From: Dermatemys mawii
Taxonomy: Eukaryota > Chordata > Testudines > Dermatemydidae
Assembly (NCBI GenBank): GCA_007922305.1
Contig: ML677358.1
Span: 12,107,343 to 12,171,342 of the forward strand
Direction: 5' to 3'
Length of the DNA: 64,000 nucleotides
The stretch's first letter is position 1. Each line of letters opens with the position of its first letter. Positions 27,285 to 39,215 of this stretch are shown here, piece by piece. The position numbers were made by a program, and so were the translations under genes. Under the pieces are notes generated by a model that saw only the letters and a list, made by a program, of their open reading frames with translations, ran no database searches and had not been told where the DNA came from.

Positions 27285-28364
27285 TGAGGCACGCACTTAA
27301 AATAAATTGCAAGAGTTGATAACATTGTATCCACTACACAGTTCAGGCTGCTTCCAAGACATGGGAGTTCTTCCCCCCCCTAAAAAGAAAAGGAAGGCAT
27401 GTGAGGGAAAGCCAAGCAGAGCTGAGGGAATTGCCTAAGGAGCAAGCAGGGCCTGAGGGGAAGAGGCATCTAACAGAGAAGGTTAGTGGGATCAAGGATC
27501 TAAACTGCAGTGCACCAGCTGCATGGGAACATCAGAGGCACAGGGGAGCTCAGACAGAAGAGCTGGGGGGAGGACTCCAAAGGAAATGCACAAGGCAGCA
27601 AACACTCCAAAGAAAAGCAAGTGTGGAGCTGGCTTTGGCCAACTCTGTTTGTTTGGGGATAAAAATGGAGTAAACAATGCTCCTTTAAAAAGCACTGGCT
27701 CCTGCTGAGCCAGAAGGAGCCTCCTACACAGCACACGCCATTGCTTAGACAAAATAAACCATGGTCTCGAGGGATGCTGTGGTTCAGAAGGCGGACAGGA
27801 TACTGGCAACTCCCCTGCTTGCAGCCAGCTAGTCGGCAAGCCTCTGTGACTCATGCCACCGACCCAGCCTCCCTATTTAGCAGTGAAACCACTTCTAGCT
27901 GGAACGTAAAGTATAACCACAGCAGTCAAGGCCTGATTCAAAGCACAGTGATGTATGTCAGGGGGAGAATGTGTCTCGATGAGCTTTGGCTCAGGCCCTA
28001 AGTATAGTGCAAAGAGACAGCAGAGTCACCTGACTGTTTTTATTTATTCAACATATGTCTGCATTGCAAAGCACTGTTCTCTCGTTCCCTTTTACCTGCA
28101 TGTACCAGGGCACTTTTAAAATAAAATTAGAGCTGAGCCTCTCATGTATTCACAGGACTCCAGGAGCTGGAGCTTTAAGAAAACCATGAAATATCATGAG
28201 ATTCATGAGACTTGGCAACACTGTGCTGTGCGTGGATATTCTGGCCTGTGGATGGCAGTGAAATCCTTCAGGCAAACCCCTGCCCTACATTGCATGGCTG
28301 TGATAGTGCAGAGTAGGCCTTGGGGAGACATTTCCCTTCCAGACTCACGTCATCCAGCTTCTGA

Positions 28365-29225
28365 ATGCTTGAGGGGATGGTGTGGCAAATGGAGCCCTGG
28401 GCCCAGCCCTGCCCTCCCCCAGAGAAGCTTGTTCTGCTGGTGTGGTCAGGGCCCCCGGCCCCACCCACCCTTGACAGCAAGCTCTACAGGGAGCACACAG
28501 GAACAGTGGGAGCAAGAGAGCACGTTGGCTCAGTGCCAGCTGAATGGCCTAAGGACATGCTGCGTGCCAGGTCCAGCTCCTCCCCACCCCACAGCTCAGT
28601 AGGAGAAAACCTGGGCTTTGCCCTTCAGCTGAACGAGTCACGTCTGCGCTTGGCCAGCACTTCAGTTTTGTTTAGCTCATCCAAATTTACTGATCTAATC
28701 AGGCAAGACACCAGTGCATCTATAGAGCCCATTTGTGCACCTGCAGCACCAGCACAGAGGGACCCACTCAGACATGAAAGCAGCATGCAGCCCATCCATG
28801 GGCATCCCCAGCTGAGGCAGGAGGGATGGAGGAAACCCAACAGTACCTCGGAAACTCTGGCTCTTCTCTGCAGGGGGAGGAATTGGCAGGGGGCTGCTCC
28901 TTCCATTCTCCCCTCTCCTTCCTTCTCTTCCAGTCTATGGCAGGTTCAGGGTGTCACCCTGCCAAGGGACTCCTCCAGAGCTAGGGCTACTGCTTCATTT
29001 TGGGCCATTTTGCAGAGGACAGGATGCTTCAGTGGGCTGTCCCCCTTTAGAACAATAGGTGCAGGTAACCCTTCCCACCTGGTACCTTCCTTCCCTCTCC
29101 TCAATCGCCGACCGTACTACCTGTTTGCACTTACGTTCCCAGGCCAGCGCTCAGGTACCCCTGGACAGGGTGGTGAGGAAAGGAACACGGCGAAGAGGAA
29201 GCCAGACCTCATTCTCTCCTACTAG
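28365..29225 (+). other. Unassigned 286-codon open reading frame
   Basis: This is the longest open frame in the window. The translation is rich in Ser, Pro, Leu and Arg, with no domain, signal peptide or repeat that I recognise. No clear splice sites, promoter or polyadenylation signal frame it. The region is moderately GC-rich, which makes long open frames commoner. It may be chance, or one exon of an unknown gene. I do not assign a function. Confidence 0.15.
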
Positions 29226-29590
29226 CACGGATCTGGTGTCACTGCACTGACTTCCAGTTACTGCAGATTGACACCGGGGGAACTGATGTTCGATTTTCAC
29301 CCACAGCCTGGCCTCGGTGAGTTTCTCCAGCCTCCTGTCTGGTGACGTAGTGAAAGGATGGACTCATTCTGCAGCCGGCTTTAACTGGGAAAGCAGAGCA
29401 TTCCCCTGGAGGAAAGTGAACACAGGCTGTAGGTGAGCAGGGCGTTGTGAGCGCACTGAGAGCTGCCTTGTAAACATGTGCACACCCAACCCTCGTTCCC
29501 TTGGTGTGAGCCTCCAAGATCCTGAGACATTTTGCAGAAGGGTGTGGACCACATGGGTCGTGGCTTTAAACAAAGCCTAAAGACAGGAGG

Positions 29591-29622
29591 TTTTTTTGTT
29601 GTTGTTGTTGTTGTTGTTTTTG
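29591..29622 (+). repeat. (TTG)n microsatellite
   Basis: A T run followed by about seven TTG units and a short T run. Confidence 0.9.
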
Positions 29623-30361
29623 GCCTGTATATGGATCTTTATTTTAAGGCACCCAACTGAAAATTGTCATTGCTTCATTCCAAAGCACATTCCACACCAT
29701 TTTATTGTCCCCAGGGTTCTTTTGAACAGCCCAGTCACCAAGCCCAGTGCTTGGATCCCAGTTGGACTTTTACACCTTTTTTTTTTTCTTTTTTGTAGTG
29801 TGCTTTAAAAATACCAACTACTCTGAAATATCAGCACTCCAGGCTTGGCTTTATTTGCCAGCAAGAGGTTGCTCTAATGTTCACAATGGGTAATTGGAGA
29901 CTGAATTGGCCCCAATTTGAAATACAGTGTGATTATTAGCTCCACCCTATGCTGACCCAGCTGTAGGCATGTTACTTTACACCTGTATGGAAGGGGGAAT
30001 ACAGCTGTCAATGCTTGGTTTGGTAATCTTCAGTTTTTAAAGCACTCAGCAAAGCAAGGCCCTGGAGGAAAGAAGTGTGTTTAACCTCTAATATCAGTGC
30101 ATTGTACAGCGTGCTATCTATGAGATGGATCCCACATCCATATTAAAACACTAGGCCAGATTCTGATCTCCGGAACATGAATGTGCATCCAGTGACTGAT
30201 TACGGCGTGCAAGTGAGCTCAGAATCGACTTTGATGTTTATTGACGAGAGAGCACTATACGAAATTGAAAGGAATGATTTCTTTCTCAGTACAATAGGGA
30301 GAATATTAAAACAACTACTGCAAGACTGCAAATCCAATGATACTCACAGCCACATACAGCA

Positions 30362-30420
30362 GGTAAAACTCCGGTCCCACTGAAATCAATGGGAATTTTG
30401 CCATTGGTTTCCATGGGGCC
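30362..30420. repeat. Foldback repeat fragment
   Basis: Contains CCACTGAAATCAATGGGAAT followed by TTTGCCATTGGTTTCCATGG, an inverted pair. Same group as 31053-31112. Confidence 0.55.
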
Positions 30421-30584
30421 AGGACGGCTGCACTATCTTTGCTGTGCACCTGGAATTCCCACTGCCATCCATGCTGTTTCCATGGCCTCTATACAGCCTT
30501 TACCTTAAAGACACTGACCTCATATGTGATAAATCATATGTGAAATCTCGCTAACACAGTTATATGGCCCCCATCATCATAATG

Positions 30585-30768
30585 CCTGGACACCTTATTA
30601 GCTTCTCATGTAGTTAGCCTCATCATGGGGCAGTGCTATTGTCCTCACTGAGCACTGAGGTACAGAGAGGCTAAGGGACTAACCCAAGGTCACACAGGAA
30701 GCATATGGCAGAGCAGGGAACTGAACTGGGCACTCTAAGGTCTTAGACTACTGCGCTAACCATGGCCC
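30585..30768 (-). repeat. MIR/CORE-SINE, reverse orientation
   Basis: Shows the MIR core in reverse complement: GAGGTACAGAGAGGCTAAG, AAGGTCACACAGGAAG, GCAGAGCAGGGAACTGAAC, then the tRNA-like head reversed (CTACTGCGCTAACCATGG). Confidence 0.75.
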
Positions 30769-30887
30769 AGCCTTCATCTCTAAAGATTGAAGGGGAAATG
30801 AGGCCTAGCATTTATAATACTAAGCAGAGAGCAAATACTCCTGGTTCTCCCAGTGACCCACTGTGTGACTTAGGGCAAATCACTTGG

Positions 30888-30975
30888 GGCCTGATTTTCA
30901 GAGGTGCTAAACATCTAGAGTACCCACTGACTTCAGCTGGAATTGTGGGTGCTCAGTGCCTCTGCAAATCAGGCC
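30888..30975. repeat. Foldback element inserted in a MIR
   Basis: The 88-base unit begins GGCCTGATTTTCAGAGGTGC and ends GTGCCTCTGCAAATCAGGCC. The arms are reverse complements with few mismatches, and the centre is CCCACTGACTTCAGCTGG. It interrupts a MIR core cleanly, so it behaves like a mobile unit. Confidence 0.8.
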
Positions 30976-31052
30976 CTTACCCTTTGTGCCTCAGTTTACC
31001 CTTCTGTCAGGTACAGATAATACTACCAACCTCAAGGGGATGAGAGGCTTAG

Positions 31053-31112
31053 GACCTGATCTTCCTTCTACTGAAATCAATGGCAAAACTTCCATTGGCT
31101 TCAATGGTCCTG
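31053..31112. repeat. Foldback repeat fragment
   Basis: ACTGAAATCAATGGCAAAAC and TTCCATTGGCTTCAATGG are an inverted pair within the same MIR-rich block. Confidence 0.55.
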
Positions 31113-31282
31113 AGTCCTGCTTTAATAAATGGACAAAGCACTTTAGGACCCTCAAAAGGTTTTATGCTACAGAAGAGTGAAGCATTGTCATGGCAGATAT
31201 ACCTTGGCCATTATTAGCATTTGTAAAAAGAAAAGGCAGAAACATAAGCAATTTGTAAGTAGTTTGTATTCACTTACCTCTG

Positions 31283-31475
31283 AGAGGCAATGTGGCCTAG
31301 TAGCTAGCATACTGGCCTAGGAGTCCTGGCTTCTGTCCCCAACTTTGCCTGTTGGGTGACCTTAGGCAAGTCATTTTCCCCATATATAAAATTAGCATAA
31401 TGATACTTCTTTTGTAAGGGGTTTTGAGATCTCCTGATGGAGCGTGCTACATAAGAGCTAGGTATTATCATCGCT
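31283..31475 (+). repeat. MIR/CORE-SINE, nearly full length
   Basis: tRNA-like head (GTGGCCTAGTAGCTAGCATA), core (TGGGTGACCTTAGGCAAGTC) and tail (TTTTGAGATCTCCTGATGGA, then TAGGTATTATCATC) are all present in order. Confidence 0.8.
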
Positions 31476-32539
31476 GAACCCTGCTCTCAATGAAGTTAAT
31501 GTCCAAACTCTTGTTAACTAAAGTGGGAACAAGCTCTGGTCCTTACCAATTAAAATTCATATTAAACAACCACATGAATCTGTCATCTGCTGGCCTCACA
31601 GAATTTATATGCAGAGAAGCATGATTAATCTTTAAAAGAAATCCTTCCAAAATGCAGGTGCTTCTCCCTTCAAAGATTGCAATCACGGCAACCAACCAGC
31701 AATTGCACGTGCTTCACTATTTAGGTAGCCTGAAAATATAGAGAGAGGAAAGTCAGATAAAACCAACAAGTTAGCACACTTCAGAAAAGACAATGCAATC
31801 AGAGCAGAAGGATATTTTGGCAGGTTAGACCATAAAACAGCTTGTTTTATTTCTCCCTCTATTTTCAACTGCTGCAAAGTAACTCTGTACCAGGAATATT
31901 GTATTCTTCCACTAGATGGTGCTTTGCTACCAAAAAATATGACCAAGGAAGCACATTCTCAGGTTCTTTCCTGGAACAGAGTAGGCAAATATATGAAGTC
32001 AATACAATTCATCTTTGGGAGCAGAACGTTGCCATTCGCTCTGATCAACAGCCAGCCTTACCATTAAAAAACAAAACAGTCTAAATGGAAAGGATCTCTT
32101 TTCATAAAACCTCAGGGATTCACAACATTTGTAGCCTGTCTGAAATTAACGCTCATATAGAAAGTTGCATGCAGTGTTGGTGTAATCGTTTTGATCCCAG
32201 GATATTAGAGAGACATATTAGATACAGACATACAGAGATATTAAAGAGACTCACCCACCATGTAACAAGTTATGATTTCACAGAACTGTCAAGGGAATAA
32301 GCAGCCATTGCAGCCTCACACAGAGTGTCCCCTCCAAAACTTTGCATTTTAGTTTCTAGAAGCTAAGGTTAACACTGATGATCTCAGGGTTGGCAATTGT
32401 TAATGGAGGAAATTTTACTTTCTAAGCCCCACTTGGAAGAAATCCAGCATGCAGGAAGCCCCAGGAATTTCCCGTTCAAAGAGGGTGCTGACAAGACATG
32501 AGCTGACGTGCATAGTCTAACCACTGTTTTCTTATCATT
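31476..32539. other. Intergenic, nothing recognised
   Basis: AT-rich sequence with short open frames only. Confidence 0.5.
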
Positions 32540-33257
32540 TTTAAAGTTAAAACATCAAATACAAAGAACTGGTCACCAGTGGCCAAATCACCTGACTGCG
32601 AAGAGCTACAAAAGGATCTCATAAAACTGGGAGCCTGGACAACAAAATGGCAGATGAAATTCAATGTTGATAAATGCAAAGTAATGCACATTGGAAAACA
32701 TAATCCTGAGGTGTCTAAATTAGCTATTACCACTCAAGAAAGAGATCTGGGAGTCATTGTGGATAGTTCTCTGAAAACATCCACTCAATGTGCAGAGGCA
32801 GTCAGAAAAGGGAACAGAATGTTGGGAATCATTAAGAAGGGGATAGATAAGACAAAAAATATCATATTGCCTCTATATAAATCCATGGTACACCCCTCAT
32901 TTTGAATATTGTGAGCAAATGTGGTCTCCCCATCTCAAAAAACATACATTGGAATTGGAAAAGGTTCAGAAAAGGGCAACAAAAATGATTAGGGGTATGG
33001 AACTGCTTCTGTATGAGGAAAGATTAATAAGACTTGGAAAAGAGATGACTAAGGGGGGATATGACAGAGGTCTATAAAATCATGACTGGGGTTGAGAAAG
33101 TAAATAAGTGTTATTTACTCTTTCTCATAACACAAGAACCAAATGAAATTTATAGGCAGCAGGTTTAAAACAAACAAAAGGAAGTATTTCTTCACACACA
33201 ACACAGTCAATCTGTGGAACTCTTTGCCAGAGGATGTTGTGATGGCTGGGACTATCA
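32540..33257 (+). pseudogene. CR1 LINE reverse-transcriptase 3' region, decayed
   Basis: Translates in pieces to the C-terminal part of CR1 ORF2, for example WTTKWQMKFNVDKCKVMHIG at about 32634-32693 and later LWNSLPEDV near 33214-33240. The frame is broken by a stop near 32,903, by small deletions (one at about 32,707 relative to the usual element) and by frameshifts. It stops matching CR1 near 33,257, before the usual 3' UTR. It is inactive. Confidence 0.85.
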
Positions 33258-33574
33258 CAGGGACCTATCCTCCATCCCCTTCCTATATAGACATCTGTAA
33301 AGGTAAATTGATGGAATTTTTTGCATTTCATTTTCCTTTAAAAAAAATGGAGGATAGGGAGGGAGGCAGGAACAAAGAACTTGCCCCTGCTTCAAAATGG
33401 GCACCCCCACCACCAGCCCCACCACTCATGGAAGCAAATGAAGTAGGGGCTGGATTAGGTCACTTTGTTGTGGTTGCTATTGTTTGGCTCTCCGTTCTGC
33501 TTGGTTACCAGGGCAGATGCTGATTGGTTTACACTCAGATGGCTGCATCTTTGCAGAGGAAAAAGATAAAGGGC

Positions 33575-33680
33575 AAAACTTTCCATGGTTCCAAAGTGAC
33601 TGAGGTGTTTGAGTCCCATGGAAAGTCATTGGGATTGAAGTGCCTAAGTCACTTTGGCAATTTTGAAAATTTTATCCCAA
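33575..33680. repeat. Foldback repeat (CCAAAGTGACT arms)
   Basis: Perfect 11-base arms CCAAAGTGACT (33591-33601) and AGTCACTTTGG (33647-33657), with further weaker pairing inside (GAGTCCCATGG ... TTGGGATTG). Confidence 0.7.
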
Positions 33681-33756
33681 AACCTTTTTTATTTCTTGAA
33701 AGCTCCGAATGCCGCAGAAAACTTGCAGAAAGGCCCAGGATTGCCCAAAGGTAGAT

Positions 33757-33950
33757 GTGTATTCAATCCCCATTTCACAGACGGGGAAAGTGAGGCACTA
33801 AGAGCCTAACGCTGGGGTTTTCAAAGCGGCCTAAGGGAGTTAAGCACCCAGTTCTTACTGAATTTGGCCCCTTGTGCCTCTGAATCTCTCCCACAAATGC
33901 TCACGGTTTCACCCAGTGAGTCAGCAGTAGAGCTGGGAATTGAGCCTACC
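33757..33950 (-). repeat. MIR/CORE-SINE, reverse orientation
   Basis: CCCATTTCACAGACGGGGAA and GAGTCAGCAGTAGAGCTGG are reverse MIR core segments. The copy is interrupted at about 33805-33875 by sequence resembling a foldback arm (GGTTTTCAAAGCGGCC). Confidence 0.65.
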
Positions 33951-33952
33951 AG

Positions 33953-34053
33953 GGAGCTTTTCAAAGGCACAAAGAGCAGGTAGATGCCCTACTCCCATTG
34001 ACTTGCACTGGGAGTTGAGTTTCTAACTGTCCTTTGTGCCTTTGAAAACCTCC
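33953..34053. repeat. Foldback repeat with perfect 17-base arms
   Basis: Left arm TTTTCAAAGGCACAAAG (33958-33974) and right arm CTTTGTGCCTTTGAAAA (34032-34048) are exact reverse complements. The middle contains CTCCCATTGACTTGCACTGG, the same centre as other copies. It adjoins a reverse MIR. Confidence 0.85.
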
Positions 34054-35308
34054 CCCTATGTCTCCTGGCCCATCTCTGCTTCTCTCTCCACTGGCTACTT
34101 TGGCTCCGAGCTACTATGAACTCTGCACTACAGTTCCTGTCACTAAAACCCAACTACCTCTGGGGTGGGGAGCAAGACACCTTTCAACAGCGAACAGCTA
34201 CAACTTCACAAGCATTCTAGCCAGGGAGTGAGGAATTGCTCATTCCATTGACACTAACGGGAATTTCGGGAGAGAGAGTATCATCACCCCCTCCCAGCTC
34301 AGACAGGATGCTGGTGCCTCTATGCTGCAGAACAACACACTAGAACTTTATCAAGGCATTTGAGTCTGCAAGCTAATCTGCTTATTGCTCCCTAGCTGAG
34401 GAGAACATGGTCTGTTCCTTTGGGCGATGGGACAAGGAGGAAGGGAAGCAGACGCCTGGAAGAAGGGGTGGGGTAGGAACCTCATGAGAGGAGAACACAA
34501 CTTCACTTTTAAGAAGTGTCATGTACTGGGTGGGGGGAGGGAATGTCCTTTGTCTGGTCCCATGTTCACATAGCCGTGGTCCTGCCATTAACTAGGTGCT
34601 GGCTAGGCTCCTGTGCGGCTGCCTCTCTGTCTAGCGGCTGTCGATAATGAGGGTCTGGTATGATCAATGTTTAACGTAACTGAATTCTCACAGGAGCTAT
34701 ATCTTATCACAGGCTGCAAATTCCTCCAGCTAGCATTTCCATAGAATGAGTTTTAGAAACATATACCAGGCTGAGAGATAGCCAGAGCAAACAGGACCCG
34801 GCCCACGGCATGGCACGGCTAATTGCAGCATTTAACTGCACTGGAGGGCTAAAGGGGTGGCACTTTTAAAACAAATCTTTGAGAGAAAATGTACAGTTCA
34901 CCGTGAACTGTTTCCCTGAACCTTCACTCTGACAGTGGTCCAGAAGCCTGAGAATGGGGCTAGAAACTGGGCTTTCCTCCTGGCTCTGCCAAGGAGTTGC
35001 CATCAGTCTTGGATAGTTGCAGAGAGCCCATCACCTCAGCATCTAGGCTGTGTGACCTGGGGCCAGTCATTAAAGCTCAGCAAAGTGCTTGGCGATCTCT
35101 GGATTTAAAGCACTACCTGCCGCAGGGTGTGTTTGCACAAGGCTCAGCGCAATGGGACTTGATCCTGACTGCAGCACTTGGATGTACTACAAGGAGTAGC
35201 GATTATGGAGGGGCTGTCATGGGGGCTGGAAACTTCTGTGCCTACCCGGGCAACCTGCAGAAGGCCTGTAAAAGCAATGAGGTATCACTCCTGATTAACA
35301 CATAAGAA
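34054..35308. other. Intergenic, nothing recognised
   Basis: A possible short MIR fragment lies at about 35040-35125 (GGCTGTGTGACCTGGGGCCA). No exon recognised. Confidence 0.45.
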
Positions 35309-35470
35309 TAGGGTTGGCAACCCTCAAGGACTGGCCTGGAATCTCCCCGAATCAGCATTGATCTCCCAGTGACCACTGAAAGCAAGCCAGGAGATTTTAA
35401 GAAAATGACATTATGTCATGCTGGGGAAAATAATCTCCTGGAATAGCTTCAGTCAGAGTTGGCAACCCTA
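35309..35470. mobile_element. Short MITE with TAGGGTTG(G/C)CAAC ends
   Basis: Starts TAGGGTTGGCAACC and ends GAGTTGGCAACCCTA, inverted ends of about 14 bases that include TA at the tips. The 162-base interior has no coding capacity. Confidence 0.75.
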
Positions 35471-36929
35471 TATACGAAGATCATAAGAACAGATCCTCAA
35501 AGGTATCTGGGTGCCTAGCTCCCTAAATACCTGAGGAGCTGGGCCATTGGGCCAAAGGCTGGTTTCCACTGCGTGCTTCCAAGGGACTCAAATGTATTCT
35601 AATCACAATGTCAGTGAGGTGGGGCCAGAGAAAAGCATGGTCCCCTAGGAAAATCATGGCTATTCACCTGGATTTTGCCTTGGAAATTAACACTGTTCCC
35701 TGCAGAATTAATTTTCAGCCACAGCTTCTGCTCTCCCAGCTATGCTGCCATGGGGCAGCAGGAGCCCTACGGCCTCATGAGAAGGGGCTAATGCTCTAAG
35801 TGCATGCCCGACAGAGGGCCACAGTGTTAGGGCTGGGATTTCTCAGGCTCACTGTTAGGAAACTGTGTTCTCTTCCCACTCAGGAGACAGTGCCTCAGGC
35901 TGTCAGCAGGGTGAGCCGTGTGGACATTTGGAAGGATCACACAGGCCTCCAATGGGTTTGTGGCTCTGGAAGGGAATAATCTGGCTCATTAATTGGAACC
36001 AAAAGAATTCATGCCAAACAGTGAAACCCAGCTGCCTATTGTGGCCTGATTTTCCAAGGTACTGAGCAGCTGTAACTCCCACTGACCTCAGGCCATTTCC
36101 AGGTAGGTGCCTAAATATGGAGTTAGGAGCCTCGGTCCAGGTAGGTTTCAACATTGTCACCTAAACATGCATATTTCAGTTTTGATGTAAATGTCCCAGT
36201 TCACGTTAATTTAATTCATACATATTCCTTATCCAGGCAAAATTCCCACTGACTTCAAGCACCACAGGCTACTCACCTGCTGGGGAACATGGCAACCTAT
36301 GGGGAGCCAAGGCAAATATTTGAGACCTTTAGTTGGGAAGAGTAGAAAAATACTCTTGTGTGGAACTGCACGTACAGGAGGATTTCACCCGGGCCAGGGC
36401 TCTCAGCAAAGGACTATTTTAAAACAGCACAAAATGTGGCAGGGAAAGAGCCATAGGCACCCTGCTTGGAAAGGTTTTTGTATACAAACAAGTATATGGC
36501 ATTACACGTGGGGACTCACAGTGGCTTCCCGTGGAGAACAAAGCAGGTGAACACAATAAAATGAAGCCTTCCAGGAAAGGGGGGGTGGGAATCTTTGTAA
36601 TTACCCAGGTGGATTTTTATTGTAACGGAGCCAGCAATGCAGGATTTGACGCTGTGGGTCTGAATGTATCACTTGCTAAGAACAATATAGCTAATGTTGT
36701 TTTTCTCCAGCTTTCCACCACCCAGGTGCATGGCTTGGCTTCTTGTTTTGGATACATCGCTGGAAATGCTAGAGCCCTGACCATACTAGGGTTCCTGCCT
36801 GCACTATTGCTGAAGCAAAGATACTGGATTTTCTAGTGGGCCTGGAGACACAGACAGCCAGATTACACTGGGGCCCCAGTGGTGGTTGCAGGGCTGGTAT
36901 TGCTTCTGCCATGTTTCACAGGTGTTCCT

Positions 36930-37135
36930 CTGAGTCTAATAGCTACAATAATCTGGGACTAGAGACTTGGGTTCTATTCCCAGCTGTGACTTTCGCCCAG
37001 CCTGCAGTTTGTCTTGTCTGTTCAGTTTGTAAGCTTTTCAGGACAGGGACTGTGCATAGTTAAGCAGTTATCACAAAGAGAGTCTTGTCTTGGTTGGAAC
37101 CTCTAAGTGCTACTGCAATATAAATATTACCAGAC
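36930..37135 (+). repeat. MIR head joined to L2-like tail
   Basis: GACTTGGGTTCTATTCCCAG resembles a MIR head. GTAAGCTTTTCAGGACAGGG through GTGCTACTGCAATATAAATA resembles the L2-type 3' end common in vertebrate genomes. Confidence 0.55.
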
Positions 37136-39000
37136 CATTAGCCTTCTCCCAGTCGCTAGTGCTGGGTGAATTCTCCACACTGTCCACTATCTGACTAAAA
37201 ACACCTTCAGTTCAGCCCTCCCCAGAAACTACTGTGCCCTCAGCCTCCAGTTAAAGTACATGGTCAGCTTAATTCAGGACCAACAATTAGGCTTTTGGAA
37301 ACACGAGTTAAAAATCCTAATATGAACAGAAACATCTTCATTAATATTTCAGAGAAGAACGCTCTTGTTCCAGTCAATGGAGCCCTTTCAGCTGAGCCTG
37401 GAGTTACGGTCATCTCCCTGCTAAGAATCATCCTCACTTAGAGATGGGTTCAAGTCACAGCATATGTAGATGGATCCAGATTTCAGACACACTGGAATCC
37501 AGAACACCGGCTGTTTTCTACAGCCCATTATAAAGAGAGGAGCTATTTGCACACTCCATATCGGGATTCTGATTTTGAATATCTCCGATTGCAGGTATGT
37601 TTGGGTCTTGATTTGGGTTCAGGCCCGTCTCTTCAAAGACCTCTGCTACCTTCTCTTCCTCTCCCCCATCCCGCTGCACCCCTCTTCCACTCCCTCCATG
37701 CATTTTTCCACACTTAATATAGAGTTTGTAAAACTATTGTTCAAAGAGGAAACAAAATTGGGTTAACCTGACAGTTACACCATGCCACATAGTGGTTCCA
37801 ATTCTGCTTTTTCTTTACTGAACCACAGAGTTCCAAATTCTGCTATCACACATGTGAAAGCCCCAATGCTCAAAATGCTGATCAAGTACAAGATGCAGAG
37901 TTTACTTTCCAGTCCAGCTGGAGCAGCTGTGATCCAGCCGATCTGAACCCAGATCCCAGCCCAAACACCAGTGCTTCCTCTGTCGGAGTGTGTCTCGCTC
38001 AACGAAAACAACATTGGGACCTCATACAAACACACCTTTCATGTTTGCACAGGATTCTGCCTATCGGATTTCTGAAATGTGGCCTTGAGTTTCCTGGTGA
38101 AAGACAAAAAATTGCAGTGAAATGCAATTTCACAAAATACACCCATGAAAGAAGGCAGATCTGGGTGACAAGGCCTACACTAAAGTCAAATGGGCACACA
38201 GGAGTAAGTACAGGCTGCATGTTTAATGAACGTCACAGCTGGTGGGGAATGTGTCCATATACTTCATTACACTGATTATCTCCTGTGCCAAAGGCTGTGA
38301 AAAGCCTAGACCATGAGGGGATTAACAAACGAAAACAATAAAAAAAAACCAGAGACACCATATTAACATTTTATCAGTAAAGTCAACAGAATTCAGCTGA
38401 AACTCAACAATATCTACCAAATCACAGTGTTCTCTGGATCAATTGTTTCCAGTCATACCTGAAACCAATAGGAACCTTACTTAGTTTCACTGAAAACTTG
38501 AAACAGACTCAAGACTGGTCCTCGGAGTCCTGCTGCCCAACGGACGTTTGCCAGTTTATCAACCCACAATCACCCAAACAACATTAAACACTGAACATTT
38601 TGTGGCACCCAATTGATTGCTTGTCACTTTAGGCTCTGCTCAGACTAGGCATGTCAAAAAGTTCATTCAACCTCTTAAAGTGAAAATGGGTTTTGATGTA
38701 TAACAAGGTGAAAGTAACAGAGTTTTGTTTTGAGAGACAAGGTGAGTGAGATAATTTTATTGGACCACCTTGTCTCTCTAATATCCTGATACCAAGAAAG
38801 CTACAACAATACTTCATATGACTTTTGCTTTGAGATTTTAGGTTTATCTGAAGCTAAAACTCAAAGCAGGTTTCTGGGTGATGCCAAAACCAGGCAGACC
38901 GAAATCTATGAAACAGTCCCTGAAAAGCGCTGCAAAGCAAAACTGTCAGTGTTCATGCAGGTGTTAGTGAACTTCACCCATGCATGAGACTTAGGGATTT
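37136..39000. other. Intergenic, one repeat fragment
   Basis: Contains at 38725-38812 a fragment (GAGAGACAAGGTGAGTGAG, then TTTTATTGGACCACCTTGTC) of a common sauropsid interspersed repeat whose name I cannot assign. Nothing else recognised. Confidence 0.45.
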
Positions 39001-39215
39001 AGTGATTAGAGCACTAAGCTTAGTTTCAAAATACCTGTGCCCAGTGGAGTTTTGCCACTGATTCACTGTGTGATCTTCTGCAAGTCATTCCACCATTCCC
39101 TGCCTTGGTTTCCCCTCTGTAAAATAGAAATAATTCTAGTTACCCTCTTTTGCTTTAAGATCAATGGATGGAAAGCTTGAGAAGTGCAAAGTATTATTGT
39201 TACTATAAATATCTG
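39001..39215 (+). repeat. MIR/CORE-SINE
   Basis: Head with TTTAGTGATTAGAGCACTAA, core TGTGTGATCTTCTGCAAGTC and CTTGGTTTCCCCTCTGTAAA, tail ending GTGCAAAGTATTATTGTT. Confidence 0.8.

Larger units (their letters stand above)
30783..31180 (+). repeat. MIR/CORE-SINE interrupted by foldback repeats
   Basis: The MIR core is split: CTGTGTGACTTAGGGCAAAT precedes the foldback at 30888-30975, and CTTTGTGCCTCAGTTTACCC resumes directly after it. A second foldback lies at 31053-31112, then a MIR-like tail (AAGCACTTTAGGACCCTCAA). Confidence 0.7.

Noticed and set aside
32579..32905. 108-codon frame as a host gene
   Set aside because: It is the C-terminal part of a CR1 LINE reverse transcriptase with breaks on both sides.
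39001..39060. tRNA-like sequence
   Set aside because: It is the tRNA-derived head of a MIR/CORE-SINE and lacks a complete cloverleaf.
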